A stretch of DNA of 28,075 nt from Clostridiales bacterium (GCA_019423635.1 JAHZBA010000033.1:1-28075); one strand, 5' to 3'. Positions 1-7,493 are shown, counted from the first letter of the stretch. Program-made: numbers and translations. The notes: generated by a model not told the origin, from the letters alone.

Positions 1-797
1 TCATCAGCCAGTCCGGCGAGACCCTGGACACCATGGCCGCCATGCGGGAGGCCAAACGCCTGGGGGGCCGGACGCTGGCCATTGTCAACGTGGTGGGCAG
101 CTCCATCGCCCGGGAGGCCGACGACGTGCTCTACACCTGGGCCGGACCGGAGATCGCTGTGGCCACCACCAAGGCCTACTCCACCCAGCTGGTGCTGATG
201 GATCTGGTGGGGCTGTACCTGGCGGATCTGCTGGGCACTGTGACGGAGGAGGAGTACGGGGCCATCGTCTCGGCGGCGGAGGCCCTGCCAGGTCAGCTGG
301 AGGAGGTGCTCCGGCACATGGAGGACCTCCAGTACGCCGCCTCCCGGTACTTCAATCACAACTCCATCTTCTTCATCGGCCGGAACATCGACTACGCCGT
401 GGGGCTGGAGGGCTCCCTGAAATTGAAGGAGATCAGCTATATTCACTCCGAGGCCTACGCCTCCGGGGAGCTGAAGCACGGCACCATCTCCCTCATTGAG
501 CCGGGCACGCTGGTGGTGGCCCTGGGGATGTACGGTCCCCTCTTCGACAAGGCCATGAGCAACGTGGTGGAGGTGAAGGCCCGGGGGGCCGAGGTGCTGG
601 CCGTGACCACCGCGGGCTGTTTTGAGAAAATGGCCAAGACCGCCGACGCGGTGACGGCGGTGCCGGATACCCACCCGGTGCTCCAGCCGTCCCTGGGGGT
701 GGTGCCGCTGCAGCTGTTTGCCTACTATGTGGCGCTGCAGCGGGGGTGCGATATTGATAAACCCCGCAACCTGGCCAAGTCGGTCACGGTGGAGTGA
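1..797 (+). CDS. glmS: Glucosamine--fructose-6-phosphate aminotransferase (isomerizing), C-terminal part, 5' partial
   Basis: This is the 3' part of glmS. The enzyme makes glucosamine-6-phosphate from fructose-6-phosphate and glutamine, the first committed step toward UDP-GlcNAc and peptidoglycan. The window opens inside the first SIS (sugar isomerase) domain at the ISQSGETLDT motif, in a frame beginning at base 3. Further family signatures are TTKAYSTQ, the second SIS domain with EGSLKLKEISYIHSEAY, and the usual C-terminus PRNLAKSVTVE. About 265 residues are visible of a protein normally near 600; the glutaminase half lies upstream of the window. The reading frame is intact to its TGA. No convincing terminator follows before the next gene. 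The identification is secure. Confidence 0.97.
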   Translation, partial: ISQSGETLDTMAAMREAKRLGGRTLAIVNVVGSSIAREADDVLYTWAGPEIAVATTKAYSTQLVLMDLVGLYLADLLGTVTEEEYGAIVSAAEALPGQLEEVLRHMEDLQYAASRYFNHNSIFFIGRNIDYAVGLEGSLKLKEISYIHSEAYASGELKHGTISLIEPGTLVVALGMYGPLFDKAMSNVVEVKARGAEVLAVTTAGCFEKMAKTADAVTAVPDTHPVLQPSLGVVPLQLFAYYVALQRGCDIDKPRNLAKSVTVE

Positions 798-905
798 CGG
801 CGGGACCGGCGGCCGCATGGAGCGGCGGACCGGATGCGGGAGAATCGGGCAGCCGCAAATGCAGCGGTCCACACCGCTTTCACGCGGCGGCAGAGGGGGG
901 CTTCC

Positions 906-1796
906 ATGGAGCTTCGGGTTTTGCGCTATTTTTTGCTGGCGGCCAGAGAGGAGAACATCACGCGGGCGGCGGAGCTGCTTCACATTACCCAGCCCACCCT
1001 CTCCCGGCAGCTCATGCAGCTGGAGCAGGAGCTGGGAACGAAGCTCTTTCACCGCGGACAGCACAGCATCACCCTGACAGACGACGGGATGCTCCTCAAG
1101 CGCCGGGCCCAGGAGCTGGTGGCCCTGGCGGACAAGACGGAGCGGGAATTTGTCAAAGCGGAGGGCGCCCTCACCGGCGAGCTGTCCATCGGCTGCGGCG
1201 AGACGCTGAGCATGCACATCCTTGCGCAGTGGATCGCGTCCTTTCGGAGGGAGAATCCGCTGGTACAGTATGACCTTTACAGCGCCACCGCCGACGAGGT
1301 CAAAGACCGCATGGAAAAGGGCATCCTGGATATGGGTCTGCTGGTGGAGCCGGTGGACGTGTCCCGATACGAGTTTATCCGGATTCCGTGCAGGGAGCGC
1401 TGGGGCCTTTTGACCCAGGCGGATTCCCCTCTGGCCGGGCTGGACAGCGTGACCCCGGAGGATCTGGCGCACACCCCGCTGCTGATTGCCCGGCGCAATC
1501 TGGTCCAGGAGGAGCTGCGGGGCTGGTTCGGAAGGCAATTTGAGGAGATGGAGATCATCGGGACGTACAACCTGATCTACAACGCCGCCGTCATGGTCAA
1601 AAACGGCGTGGCCTCCGCCCTGACCACCGAGCATGACCGCGCCTATGAGGGCCTCCGCTTTGTTCCCCTGCGGCCTGCGCTGGAACGGTGTTCCGTGCTG
1701 GTATGGAAGAGGCATCAGACCTGCTCCCCGGCCGCCGCCCGGTTCTTCCTGCATGTTCAGAAATGCGCTGAGCGTATGGCAGAGCATGAAATTTAA
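906..1796 (+). CDS. LysR-type transcriptional regulator
   Basis: This 296-residue protein has the normal LysR-family length. An N-terminal winged helix-turn-helix spans about residues 1-60 (MELRVLRYFLLAAREENITR, then AAELLHITQPTLSRQLMQLE). A periplasmic-binding-like effector domain covers about 90-290 (GELSIGCGET, TYNLIYNAAVMVKNGVASAL). The ATG at 906 is chosen because the HTH starts there and a purine-rich GAGGGGGG lies just upstream; an in-frame codon at 834 would add unrelated residues. It sits 108 bp after glmS and ends at a strong terminator, so it is not part of the aldo/keto reductase transcript. The inducer is unknown. It could regulate the redox cluster downstream, but that cluster's promoter looks MerR-type instead. 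Family is certain, target is not. Confidence 0.93.
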   Translation: MELRVLRYFLLAAREENITRAAELLHITQPTLSRQLMQLEQELGTKLFHRGQHSITLTDDGMLLKRRAQELVALADKTEREFVKAEGALTGELSIGCGETLSMHILAQWIASFRRENPLVQYDLYSATADEVKDRMEKGILDMGLLVEPVDVSRYEFIRIPCRERWGLLTQADSPLAGLDSVTPEDLAHTPLLIARRNLVQEELRGWFGRQFEEMEIIGTYNLIYNAAVMVKNGVASALTTEHDRAYEGLRFVPLRPALERCSVLVWKRHQTCSPAAARFFLHVQKCAERMAEHEI

Positions 1797-1828
1797 GTAT
1801 TAGACATTTCAGATCTTCCAGATTAAAA

Positions 1829-1864
1829 TGTAGGCATCCGGAAAGCGGGTGCCTGCATTTTTTT
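1829..1864 (+). terminator. Rho-independent terminator after the LysR gene
   Basis: TGTAGGCATCC (1829-1839) pairs with GGGTGCCTGCA (1847-1857), allowing G-U pairs, and is followed directly by seven T residues. It lies about 32 bp after the LysR stop codon and separates that gene from the next promoter. Confidence 0.85.
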
Positions 1865-1931
1865 GCGGCAGAGCGGCGGCCCGGAGGCGCTGCGTCAGCA
1901 GACACAGAGGGCCATGAGATGAAAAAAGTTC

Positions 1932-1962
1932 TTGACTTCAAGTTCGCTTGAGCCGTTAAGAT
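1932..1962 (+). promoter_or_regulatory. Candidate MerR-type promoter/operator of the aldo/keto reductase cluster
   Basis: The -35 hexamer TTGACT (1932-1937) and the -10 hexamer TAAGAT (1957-1962) are separated by exactly 19 bp. The spacer carries the palindrome TCAAG-TTCG-CTTGA (1938-1951). An over-long 19-bp spacer with a central inverted repeat is the hallmark of promoters activated by MerR-family regulators through DNA distortion. This interpretation is inference, since no merR-like gene is present in the window. The start codon it would serve is at 2027. Confidence 0.7.
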
Positions 1963-2026
1963 AAAGGGGAGACTTTCCCCCCAATAGCAGAGAGGTTGCC
2001 GGATGAATAAAGATGGGAGGTGCGGT

Positions 2027-3067
2027 ATGCGCTATACAACATTGGGACACTCTGATCTGTCCGTCTCCCGCATTTGCCTGGGCTGCATGGGCTTTGGCGA
2101 CGCAAAAAACGGCCAGCACACCTGGACCCTTGACGAGGCCCATTCCCGGGAGATTATCAAACGGGCGCTGGAGCTGGGGGTGAATTTCTTTGATACCGCC
2201 ATCGGCTACCAGAGCGGCACCAGTGAGCAGTATGTGGGCCGGGCCCTCCGGGACTTCGCCAGGCGGGAGGACGTGGTGGTGGCCACGAAATTTCTTCCCC
2301 GGACGCAGGAGGAAATTGAGGCGGGCGTCAGCGGCCAGCAGCACATTGAGCGGATGCTGAACACCAGCCTCAGCAATCTGGGCCTGGACTATGTGGATCT
2401 GTATATCTGCCATATGTGGGACTACCAGACTCCCCTCTATGAGATCATGGACGGGTTGAACCGGGTGGTCCGGGCGGGAAAGGTCCGGCAGATCGGCATC
2501 TCCAACTGCTTCGCCTGGCAGCTGGCCAAGGCCAACGCCCTGGCGGAACAAGAGGGGTTTGCCAAGTTTGTCTCCGTCCAGGGGCACTACAACCTGATCT
2601 TCCGGGAGGAGGAGCGGGAGATGGCGAAACTCTGCGCCGAGGACAACATCGCTATGACGCCCTACAGCGCCCTGGCAGGCGGAAGGCTCTCCAAGCGCCC
2701 GGGGGAGACCTCCAGGCGGCTGGAGGAGGACAGCTACGCCAGACTGAAGTATGACGGCACCGCCCAGCAGGACGGCGAGATTATCCGCAGGGCGGCGGAG
2801 CTGGCGGACCGGCGGGGAGTGACCATGACAGAGATCTCCCTGGCGTGGCTTTTGACCAAGGTGACCGCCCCGGTGGTGGGGGCCACCAGACTCCACCACA
2901 TCGAGGGCGCGGCCAGGGCCGTGGAGCTGGCGCTGACGGCGGAGGAGCTGGCCTGGCTGGAGGAGCCCTACGTCCCCCACGCCCTGGTGGGGGTCATGGC
3001 CCAGAACACCCCCTCCGCCGCGAAGGAGTCCCATGTCTGGTCTATCGGAAATCAGAACATCCAGTGA
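2027..3067 (+). CDS. Aldo/keto reductase
   Basis: This is a 346-residue cytoplasmic NAD(P)H-dependent aldo/keto reductase with a TIM-barrel fold. The catalytic tetrad is visible: Asp56 and Tyr61 in NFFDTAIGY, Lys88 in VVATKF, and His129 in YICHMWD. The cofactor-binding segment near the C-terminus includes VVGATR. The ATG at 2027 is preceded by GGGAGG with six bases of spacing and is preferred over the in-frame ATG at 2003. The gene is the first behind the 19-bp-spacer promoter, and the flavodoxin gene follows after 19 bp, so the two are very likely cotranscribed. The substrate cannot be read from sequence; relatives reduce small reactive carbonyls. Confidence in the family is high. Confidence 0.95.
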   Translation: MRYTTLGHSDLSVSRICLGCMGFGDAKNGQHTWTLDEAHSREIIKRALELGVNFFDTAIGYQSGTSEQYVGRALRDFARREDVVVATKFLPRTQEEIEAGVSGQQHIERMLNTSLSNLGLDYVDLYICHMWDYQTPLYEIMDGLNRVVRAGKVRQIGISNCFAWQLAKANALAEQEGFAKFVSVQGHYNLIFREEEREMAKLCAEDNIAMTPYSALAGGRLSKRPGETSRRLEEDSYARLKYDGTAQQDGEIIRRAAELADRRGVTMTEISLAWLLTKVTAPVVGATRLHHIEGAARAVELALTAEELAWLEEPYVPHALVGVMAQNTPSAAKESHVWSIGNQNIQ

Positions 3068-3086
3068 TCAAAAGGAGGAGCTTACC

Positions 3087-3566
3087 ATGAGCAAAACATT
3101 AGTCGCGTACTTTTCGGCCAGCGGCACTACCGCCGCCGCGGCAAAGACGTTGGCAGAGGCGGCGGGGGCCGACCTCTATGAGATCAAGCCCCAGGTCCCC
3201 TATACCCGCGCCGACCTGGACTGGACCAACAAGAGATCCCGCAGCAGTATGGAGATGAACGACAAGTCCTTCCGCCCGCCTCTGGCCGGCGGAGACGCCC
3301 GCGTGGAGAACTATGACACCATTTTCCTGGGCTTCCCCATCTGGTGGTACACCGCCCCCACCATCATCAACACCTTCCTGGAGAGCTGCGACTTCACCGG
3401 GAAGACCATCATTCTGTTTGCCACCTCCGGCGGCAGCGGCCTGGGCGGAGCGGCCTCCGATCTGAGGGCCAGCGCCCCCGGCGCGGTGATCCGGGACGGC
3501 AAGCTGCTGAACGGCCGGCAGACCCGGGAGTCCCTTGCCGCCTGGGTCGGAAGTCTGTCCCTGTAA
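3087..3566 (+). CDS. Flavodoxin, cytoplasmic
   Basis: This 159-residue flavodoxin-fold protein has no signal peptide, so it should be cytoplasmic. The FMN phosphate-binding loop is FSASGTTAAAAK (residues 9-20). The isoalloxazine-side loop is FLGFPIWWYTAP (80-91), with the Trp pair typical of this subfamily. The start at 3087 has AAAGGAGG upstream; the longer in-frame ORF from 3033 would overlap the aldo/keto reductase. It lies 19 bp after that reductase and 13 bp before the lipoprotein flavodoxin, in one apparent operon. It likely shuttles electrons or reduces quinone-like substrates, but the partner is unknown. It is the most divergent of the three flavodoxin domains here. Confidence 0.93.
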   Translation: MSKTLVAYFSASGTTAAAAKTLAEAAGADLYEIKPQVPYTRADLDWTNKRSRSSMEMNDKSFRPPLAGGDARVENYDTIFLGFPIWWYTAPTIINTFLESCDFTGKTIILFATSGGSGLGGAASDLRASAPGAVIRDGKLLNGRQTRESLAAWVGSLSL

Positions 3567-3579
3567 GGAGGTCTGATGC

Positions 3580-4245
3580 GTGAAACGAATCTGCCTTGCC
3601 AGTCTGACTCTGGCGTTGGTGCTGGTGCTGACCGCCTGCGGTTCCCCCGCCGGACAGACCGATACGGCTCCCGCGCCGGAGGAGGAGCCGCCGGCTTCCG
3701 CCGCGCCGGAGGAGGCGGCCGGAGGCGGTGCGCCGGAAGAATCTGACGGCGAAGAGAGGACCATTCTGATCGCCTTTTTCTCCGCCACCAACAACACCAG
3801 AAACGTCGCAAACCACCTGGACGCCATTCTGGACGCCGACCTCTACGAGATCGTACCGGAGACGCCCTACACCGCTGAGGATCTGAACTACAACGACGCC
3901 TCCAGCCGCTCCAGCCGGGAGATGAACGATCCTGCCGCCCGCCCTGCGATTTCCGGCGGCGTGGAGAAGATGGAGCAGTACGACGTGATCTTTCTGGGCT
4001 ATCCCATCTGGTGGGGCGAGGCCCCCAGGATCATCAGCACGTTCCTGGAGGCATACGACCTCAGCGGCAAGACCATCGTGCCCTTCTGCACCTCCGGCAG
4101 CAGTCCCCTGGGGTCCAGCGCGGAGTCCCTCCAGGACCTGACCGGCAGCGCAGAATGGCTGGAGGGCCGGCGTTTTGACGGCAGCGCCTCTGCCGCCGAT
4201 GTGCGCTCCTGGGTGGACGGTCTGGAACTGAACACGGATATTTGA
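3580..4245 (+). CDS. Flavodoxin-domain lipoprotein
   Basis: This 221-residue protein starts with GTG at 3580, behind AAGGAGG with eight bases of spacing. An N-terminal signal (residues 1-19) ends in the lipobox LTAC, so Cys20 should be lipidated and the protein anchored outside the membrane. A Pro/Glu/Ala-rich linker covers about 21-58. A complete flavodoxin domain follows (61-220), with phosphate loop FFSATNNTRNVAN and the FLGYPIWWGEAP loop. An exported flavodoxin is unusual, since FMN proteins normally act in the cytoplasm. The flavodoxin portion is nearly the same DNA as that of the next gene. It presumably takes part in electron transfer at the outer membrane face; no donor is visible in the window. 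Confidence 0.9.
   Translation: MKRICLASLTLALVLVLTACGSPAGQTDTAPAPEEEPPASAAPEEAAGGGAPEESDGEERTILIAFFSATNNTRNVANHLDAILDADLYEIVPETPYTAEDLNYNDASSRSSREMNDPAARPAISGGVEKMEQYDVIFLGYPIWWGEAPRIISTFLEAYDLSGKTIVPFCTSGSSPLGSSAESLQDLTGSAEWLEGRRFDGSASAADVRSWVDGLELNTDI
3766..4104 (+). repeat. Direct repeat, copy 1 (flavodoxin-domain duplication)
   Basis: This segment of the lipoprotein flavodoxin gene aligns without indels to 5034-5372, a constant offset of 1268 bp. Most differences are at third codon positions. The protein domains are about 80% identical by eye. This indicates a recent tandem duplication of the flavodoxin module. Confidence 0.9.
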
Positions 4246-4370
4246 ACCCCGGGAAATCCGGAGAAGGCGGCGGGCTGCCGCTGCGGTGCTTTCCTGGTCC
4301 GGGTTCTTCCGACGCAGCCGGTCAAAGTGTTTTCCAACATGAAATCCATCAAAAAAAGGAGACGATCACC

Positions 4371-5531
4371 ATGAAATGTCTGAAACAACTCGGCGCATCC
4401 CTTCTGATTCTGGTTCTGGCGCTTGGCCTGGCGGTTCCGGCCTCTGCCGCCGTGGACGACACCGGTTTTTCCGATGTGGATGCCGACGCCTGGTATGCCG
4501 AGGCGGTTATGTACTGCCGGGAGCACAACCTGATGGCCGGAATCGGCGGCCAGCAGTTCGCGCCGGAGCGCAATCTGACCCGTGCGCAGCTGGCCACCGT
4601 CCTCTACCGGATCGAGGGCACGCCGGCGGTAACGGGAAGCGATGCCTTCACAGATACGCCTGACGGCGCATGGTACGGCGACGCGGTGCTGTGGGCCTCT
4701 CAGCAGAGGCTGATCGGCGGATACGGCGGCGGTCTGTTCGGCCCCAATGACCCGGTAAGCCGGGAGCAGATGACCACGATCCTCTGGCGCTATGCGGGCA
4801 GCCCTGGGGCGGATGGAGACGGCGATTACACCGATGAGGCCGAGATTGCCGCCTATGCCGCCGCTGCGGTGGACTGGGCGAAAGCCAACAATGTGGTGGC
4901 CCCCGTATCCAGCGGGGTGTTTGCTCCCAAGAGCCGGGCCACCCGCGCCCAGGTGGCCGACGCGCTGATGAATTACAGCCGCTGGGCGCCGTCCTCCGAT
5001 CCGCAGCCCGCCCCCGGCGATGAAACCCGGGTGCTGATCGCCTTTTTCTCCGCTACCAACAACACCAGGAACATTGCAAACCACCTGGATGCCCTCCTGG
5101 ACGCCGACCTCTACGAGATCGTGCCGGAGACGCCCTACACCTCCGCCGATCTGAATTACAACGACACCTCCAGCCGTTCCAGCCGGGAGATGAACGATTC
5201 CGCCGCCCGTCCTGCGATTTCCGGCGGCGTGGAGAGCATGGAGCAGTACGATGTGATCTTTCTGGGCTACCCCATCTGGTGGGGACAGGCACCGAGGATT
5301 GTCAGCACGTTCCTGGAGACATACGACCTTGGCGGCAAGACCATCGTGCCCTTCTGCACCTCCGCCAGCAGCGGCATCGGCTCCAGCGCCGCCAATCTTC
5401 ACAGCCTGGCCGGCAGTGCGGCGTGGCTGGACGGTCATCGGTTCAGCGGCAGCGCGCCCCGCTCCGAGGTGGAGAGCTGGGTGAACGGCCTGACGCTGCC
5501 CGCTGCGGCCGGGAGCCCGCAGAATCCGTGA
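4371..5531 (+). CDS. S-layer-homology (SLH) protein with C-terminal flavodoxin domain
   Basis: This is a 386-residue protein. The ATG at 4371 follows AAAAGGAGA and opens a classical signal peptide (residues 1-27, ending ASA/AV); an in-frame TTG far upstream at 4242 is not credible. Three SLH domains follow at about 33-83, 93-143 and 153-205, the first two marked by FSDVDADAWYAEAV and FTDTPDGAWYGDAV. SLH domains bind pyruvylated secondary cell-wall polymers. A full flavodoxin domain occupies about 219-380 (VLIAFFSATNNTRN, FLGYPIWWGQAP). The predicted product is a flavodoxin tethered to the cell wall. It lies 125 bp after its lipoprotein paralogue without a clear promoter of its own, so read-through from the operon is likely. 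Confidence 0.92.
   Translation: MKCLKQLGASLLILVLALGLAVPASAAVDDTGFSDVDADAWYAEAVMYCREHNLMAGIGGQQFAPERNLTRAQLATVLYRIEGTPAVTGSDAFTDTPDGAWYGDAVLWASQQRLIGGYGGGLFGPNDPVSREQMTTILWRYAGSPGADGDGDYTDEAEIAAYAAAAVDWAKANNVVAPVSSGVFAPKSRATRAQVADALMNYSRWAPSSDPQPAPGDETRVLIAFFSATNNTRNIANHLDALLDADLYEIVPETPYTSADLNYNDTSSRSSREMNDSAARPAISGGVESMEQYDVIFLGYPIWWGQAPRIVSTFLETYDLGGKTIVPFCTSASSGIGSSAANLHSLAGSAAWLDGHRFSGSAPRSEVESWVNGLTLPAAAGSPQNP
5034..5372 (+). repeat. Direct repeat, copy 2 (flavodoxin-domain duplication)
   Basis: This is the second copy of the 339-bp homologous segment at 3766-4104, with no indels. It lies in the SLH-flavodoxin gene. The similarity does not extend into the SLH region, so the module was joined to a different N-terminus. 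Confidence 0.9.
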
Positions 5532-5649
5532 TGGAAACGCGGGGCGCGGGCGGACAGCCCGGTCCCGCCGCAGGTAGGCAGCTCCCGACAGGCCCCGCTC
5601 ATATGGAACGACGATTGCTGAAACAGGGGTTCTCATATACAGGCAGGGA

Positions 5650-5678
5650 TTGCGTCAAGGCAGGCAATATGATATGAT
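5650..5678 (+). promoter_or_regulatory. Candidate sigma-A promoter of the cupin/decarboxylase genes
   Basis: TTGCGT (5650-5655) is followed by a 17-bp spacer and TATGAT (5673-5678), about 100 bp before the ATG at 5777. It lies in the 245-bp gap after the SLH-flavodoxin gene and suggests a separate transcript for the downstream genes. Confidence 0.6.
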
Positions 5679-5776
5679 TCCTGCAACAAAAGAGGCATTG
5701 GCCGGCAGGAAAAAAGCTCCGGGCCGTGTCTGGCCATGATCCCATGGCCTGTTTGCATGGAAAGGAAGATCCCGTC

Positions 5777-6061
5777 ATGTCCATCACCGAGCAGGAAAGA
5801 CGGCGCCGTATGCACGCCTTGAAAGGCGCCGAAGCCATCAACGCCATTGCGGGCGGTCCCATATCGGACGAGGCCCAACAGCTGTTCCTCCGTTGGGTAA
5901 ACGGGGAAATCACACGGGAAGAAATGACCGAGGCCTTGATAAAACGCCATAAGCGGATCGCCGGGGAGATGCGGCACAGTGAAGAATCCCAGGGGGTACG
6001 GAGAGATCCGTGCCGGGAGACAAACACAGTATCAGAAAAACAGCGAAAGGAGATCATTCCC
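5777..6061 (+). CDS. VbhA-antitoxin-like segment without its own stop, in frame with the cupin
   Basis: The ATG at 5777 follows GAAAGGAAG and opens a small helical segment resembling the VbhA antitoxins that inhibit Fic toxins: an RRRR patch, an NAIAGG stretch where the inhibitory helix would be, then WVNGEITREEMTEALIKRHK, like the family's second helix pair. The canonical inhibitory S/T-xxx-E-G/N motif is not kept: Asn and Gly occupy the Ser and Glu positions. No Fic gene is in the window. There is no stop before the cupin start at 6062, so the reading frame runs through to 6475. The last 30 residues look like translated spacer. It may be an orphan antitoxin relic, or the product may be one 232-residue fusion. 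Confidence 0.55.
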
Positions 6062-6475
6062 ATGTCTGATTTGAAAAACGGCGCCGTGTTCGGCCTGGGC
6101 CAGGAGAACAGCGGATATGCCCAGTATTTTACAGGCACGTCTTATCTCAACCTGCTCTCCACGCAGGGGGTGGTGATTGGCAACGTGACCTTTGAGCCGG
6201 GATGCCGCAATCACTGGCACATCCACAGAGCCTCCCGGGGCGGCGGGCAGATTCTGCTGGTCACAGGGGGCCGCGGCTGGTATCAGGAGTGGGGCGAACC
6301 CGCCCGGGAGCTCCACGCCGGCGACGTAGTGAACATCCCCGCCGGTGTCAGGCACTGGCACGGGGCGGCAAAGGACAGCTGGTTTGTCCATTTGGCAGTG
6401 GAGGTTCCCGGGGAGGATGCCGCCAGCGAGTGGCTGGAGGCGGTGACAGATGAGGAATACGAAAAGCTGCCGTAA
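6062..6475 (+). CDS. Cupin-domain protein
   Basis: This 137-residue single-cupin protein has a probable metal site made by His51 and His53 in NHWHIH, Gln63 in GGQILLV, and His98 in RHWHG, all within the two conserved cupin motifs. The ATG at 6062 has its own strong AAAGGAGA site with eight bases of spacing, which favours translation as a free cupin. The same frame is open back to 5777, so a longer fusion protein is possible. Cupins of this type often neighbour carboxymuconolactone-decarboxylase-like proteins, as here. The likely job is small-molecule or redox-stress metabolism; the substrate is unknown. Confidence 0.9.
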   Translation: MSDLKNGAVFGLGQENSGYAQYFTGTSYLNLLSTQGVVIGNVTFEPGCRNHWHIHRASRGGGQILLVTGGRGWYQEWGEPARELHAGDVVNIPAGVRHWHGAAKDSWFVHLAVEVPGEDAASEWLEAVTDEEYEKLP

Positions 6476-6586
6476 ACGGTCAAACGGGGGAACGGACGGT
6501 TCCTGCGGGCCGGGAGGACCGGCCGCATATGCCCGGGGAGGCAGGATGGAGACCGGAAAAGAGCGCGGAAGCGAGGAGGATGTTCC

Positions 6587-7333
6587 ATGAAACGGAAATC
6601 TGCAACAGAGAAGAACGATCAGGCGTGGTACCGCGGGCAGGCGTTTTCCGGCAGCGGGGAGGACCCGGAATTTTGTGAGATTGCCAGAGACTTTTTGTGC
6701 GGAGATGTGACGGAACACGGGTCGCTGTCCGATCCGCAGAAGGCCCTGATCCGTCTGGCGGCGCTGACCGCCTGTCAGACCTGGGAGCCCCTGGCCCGCT
6801 ATACGCTGTCTGCGCTGGATGTGGGGGCTGCCCCGGCGCAGATCAAGGAGACACTCTACCAGTGCGCCCCCTATATCGGCCTGGAGAAGGTGCAGTGTGG
6901 GCTGGATCAGGTCAACCGGGCGTTCCGGGCCGCCGGGATTCCCGTCCCCCTGCCGGGACAGTCCACTGTGACGGAGGAGAGCCGCTTTGAAAAGGGGCTT
7001 GCCGTCCAGCGGGAGATTTTTGGGGCGGACAGTATCGACGCTATGCGGGCGGCGGCGCCGGAGGAGCTGCGGCACATCCAGGACTACCTCTCCGCCTACT
7101 GCTTCGGCGACTTCTATACCAGAGGCGCGCTGGACCTGCGGATGCGGGAGCTCATTACCTTCTGTGCCATCTGCTGCCTCGGCGGATGTGAACCCCAGGC
7201 CAAGGCCCACGCAGCGGCCAATCTGCGCGTGGGAAATTCCCGGGAGATGCTGATTGACGCGCTCACACAGTGCCTGCCTCTGATCGGCTTCCCCCGAATC
7301 CTCAACGCGCTTGCGTGCATCCCCGCCGGCTGA
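6587..7333 (+). CDS. Carboxymuconolactone decarboxylase / AhpD-like family protein, two domains
   Basis: This 248-residue helical protein contains two tandem carboxymuconolactone-decarboxylase-like units, at about residues 30-115 (LSDPQKALIRLAALTACQ) and 155-240 (LDLRMRELITFCAICCLGG). The second unit has a Cys-rich segment and His208 in AKAHAAANL, comparable with the active region of AhpD-type peroxidase partners. The first unit lacks a Cys pair. The ATG at 6587 follows GCGAGGAGG. It lies 111 bp after the cupin, in the same orientation. Proteins of this group occur with cupins, aldo/keto reductases and flavodoxins in anaerobe stress clusters, so a redox or detoxification role is likely; true decarboxylase activity is doubtful. 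Confidence 0.88.
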   Translation: MKRKSATEKNDQAWYRGQAFSGSGEDPEFCEIARDFLCGDVTEHGSLSDPQKALIRLAALTACQTWEPLARYTLSALDVGAAPAQIKETLYQCAPYIGLEKVQCGLDQVNRAFRAAGIPVPLPGQSTVTEESRFEKGLAVQREIFGADSIDAMRAAAPEELRHIQDYLSAYCFGDFYTRGALDLRMRELITFCAICCLGGCEPQAKAHAAANLRVGNSREMLIDALTQCLPLIGFPRILNALACIPAG

Positions 7334-7349
7334 GTGCCGGAGTGACAGC

Positions 7350-7381
7350 GGACCCCCCTTCTGTGGGGCGTCCTCTGTTTT
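7350..7381 (+). terminator. Possible terminator after the decarboxylase-like gene
   Basis: GGACCCCC pairs with GGGGCGTCC (one bulged C) around a short loop, followed by TCTGTTTTC. It starts 17 bp after the stop codon. The stem is modest and the T tract interrupted. Confidence 0.5.
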
Positions 7382-7454
7382 CTGACTGCGAGGAAACAAG
7401 AATTGGATGGCGTGGGGGTGCTTTGCAGGCGGCGGGGAAGGGACGGGATGAGTG

Positions 7455-7493
7455 ACCGGGCGTGCCCCTGAGGGCGCGCCCGGTTGTTCCTTT
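7455..7493 (+). terminator. Strong hairpin, probable transcription terminator
   Basis: ACCGGGCGTGCCC (7455-7467) pairs with GGGCGCGCCCGGT (7472-7484), a 13-bp stem with one G-T pair and a CTGA loop. It is followed by TGTTCCTTT. The hairpin is very stable but the T tract is imperfect. Confidence 0.6.

Noticed and set aside
1895..3034. A 379-codon open frame on the minus strand opposite the aldo/keto reductase
   Set aside because: It is a shadow of a recognised plus-strand gene in GC-rich DNA, with no family signature or ribosome site. Many similar long antisense frames in this window were rejected for the same reason.
3999..5636. A 545-codon antisense open frame across the two exported flavodoxin genes
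   Set aside because: It runs opposite clear coding sequence and shows low-complexity Arg/Gly/Ala composition, with no motifs.
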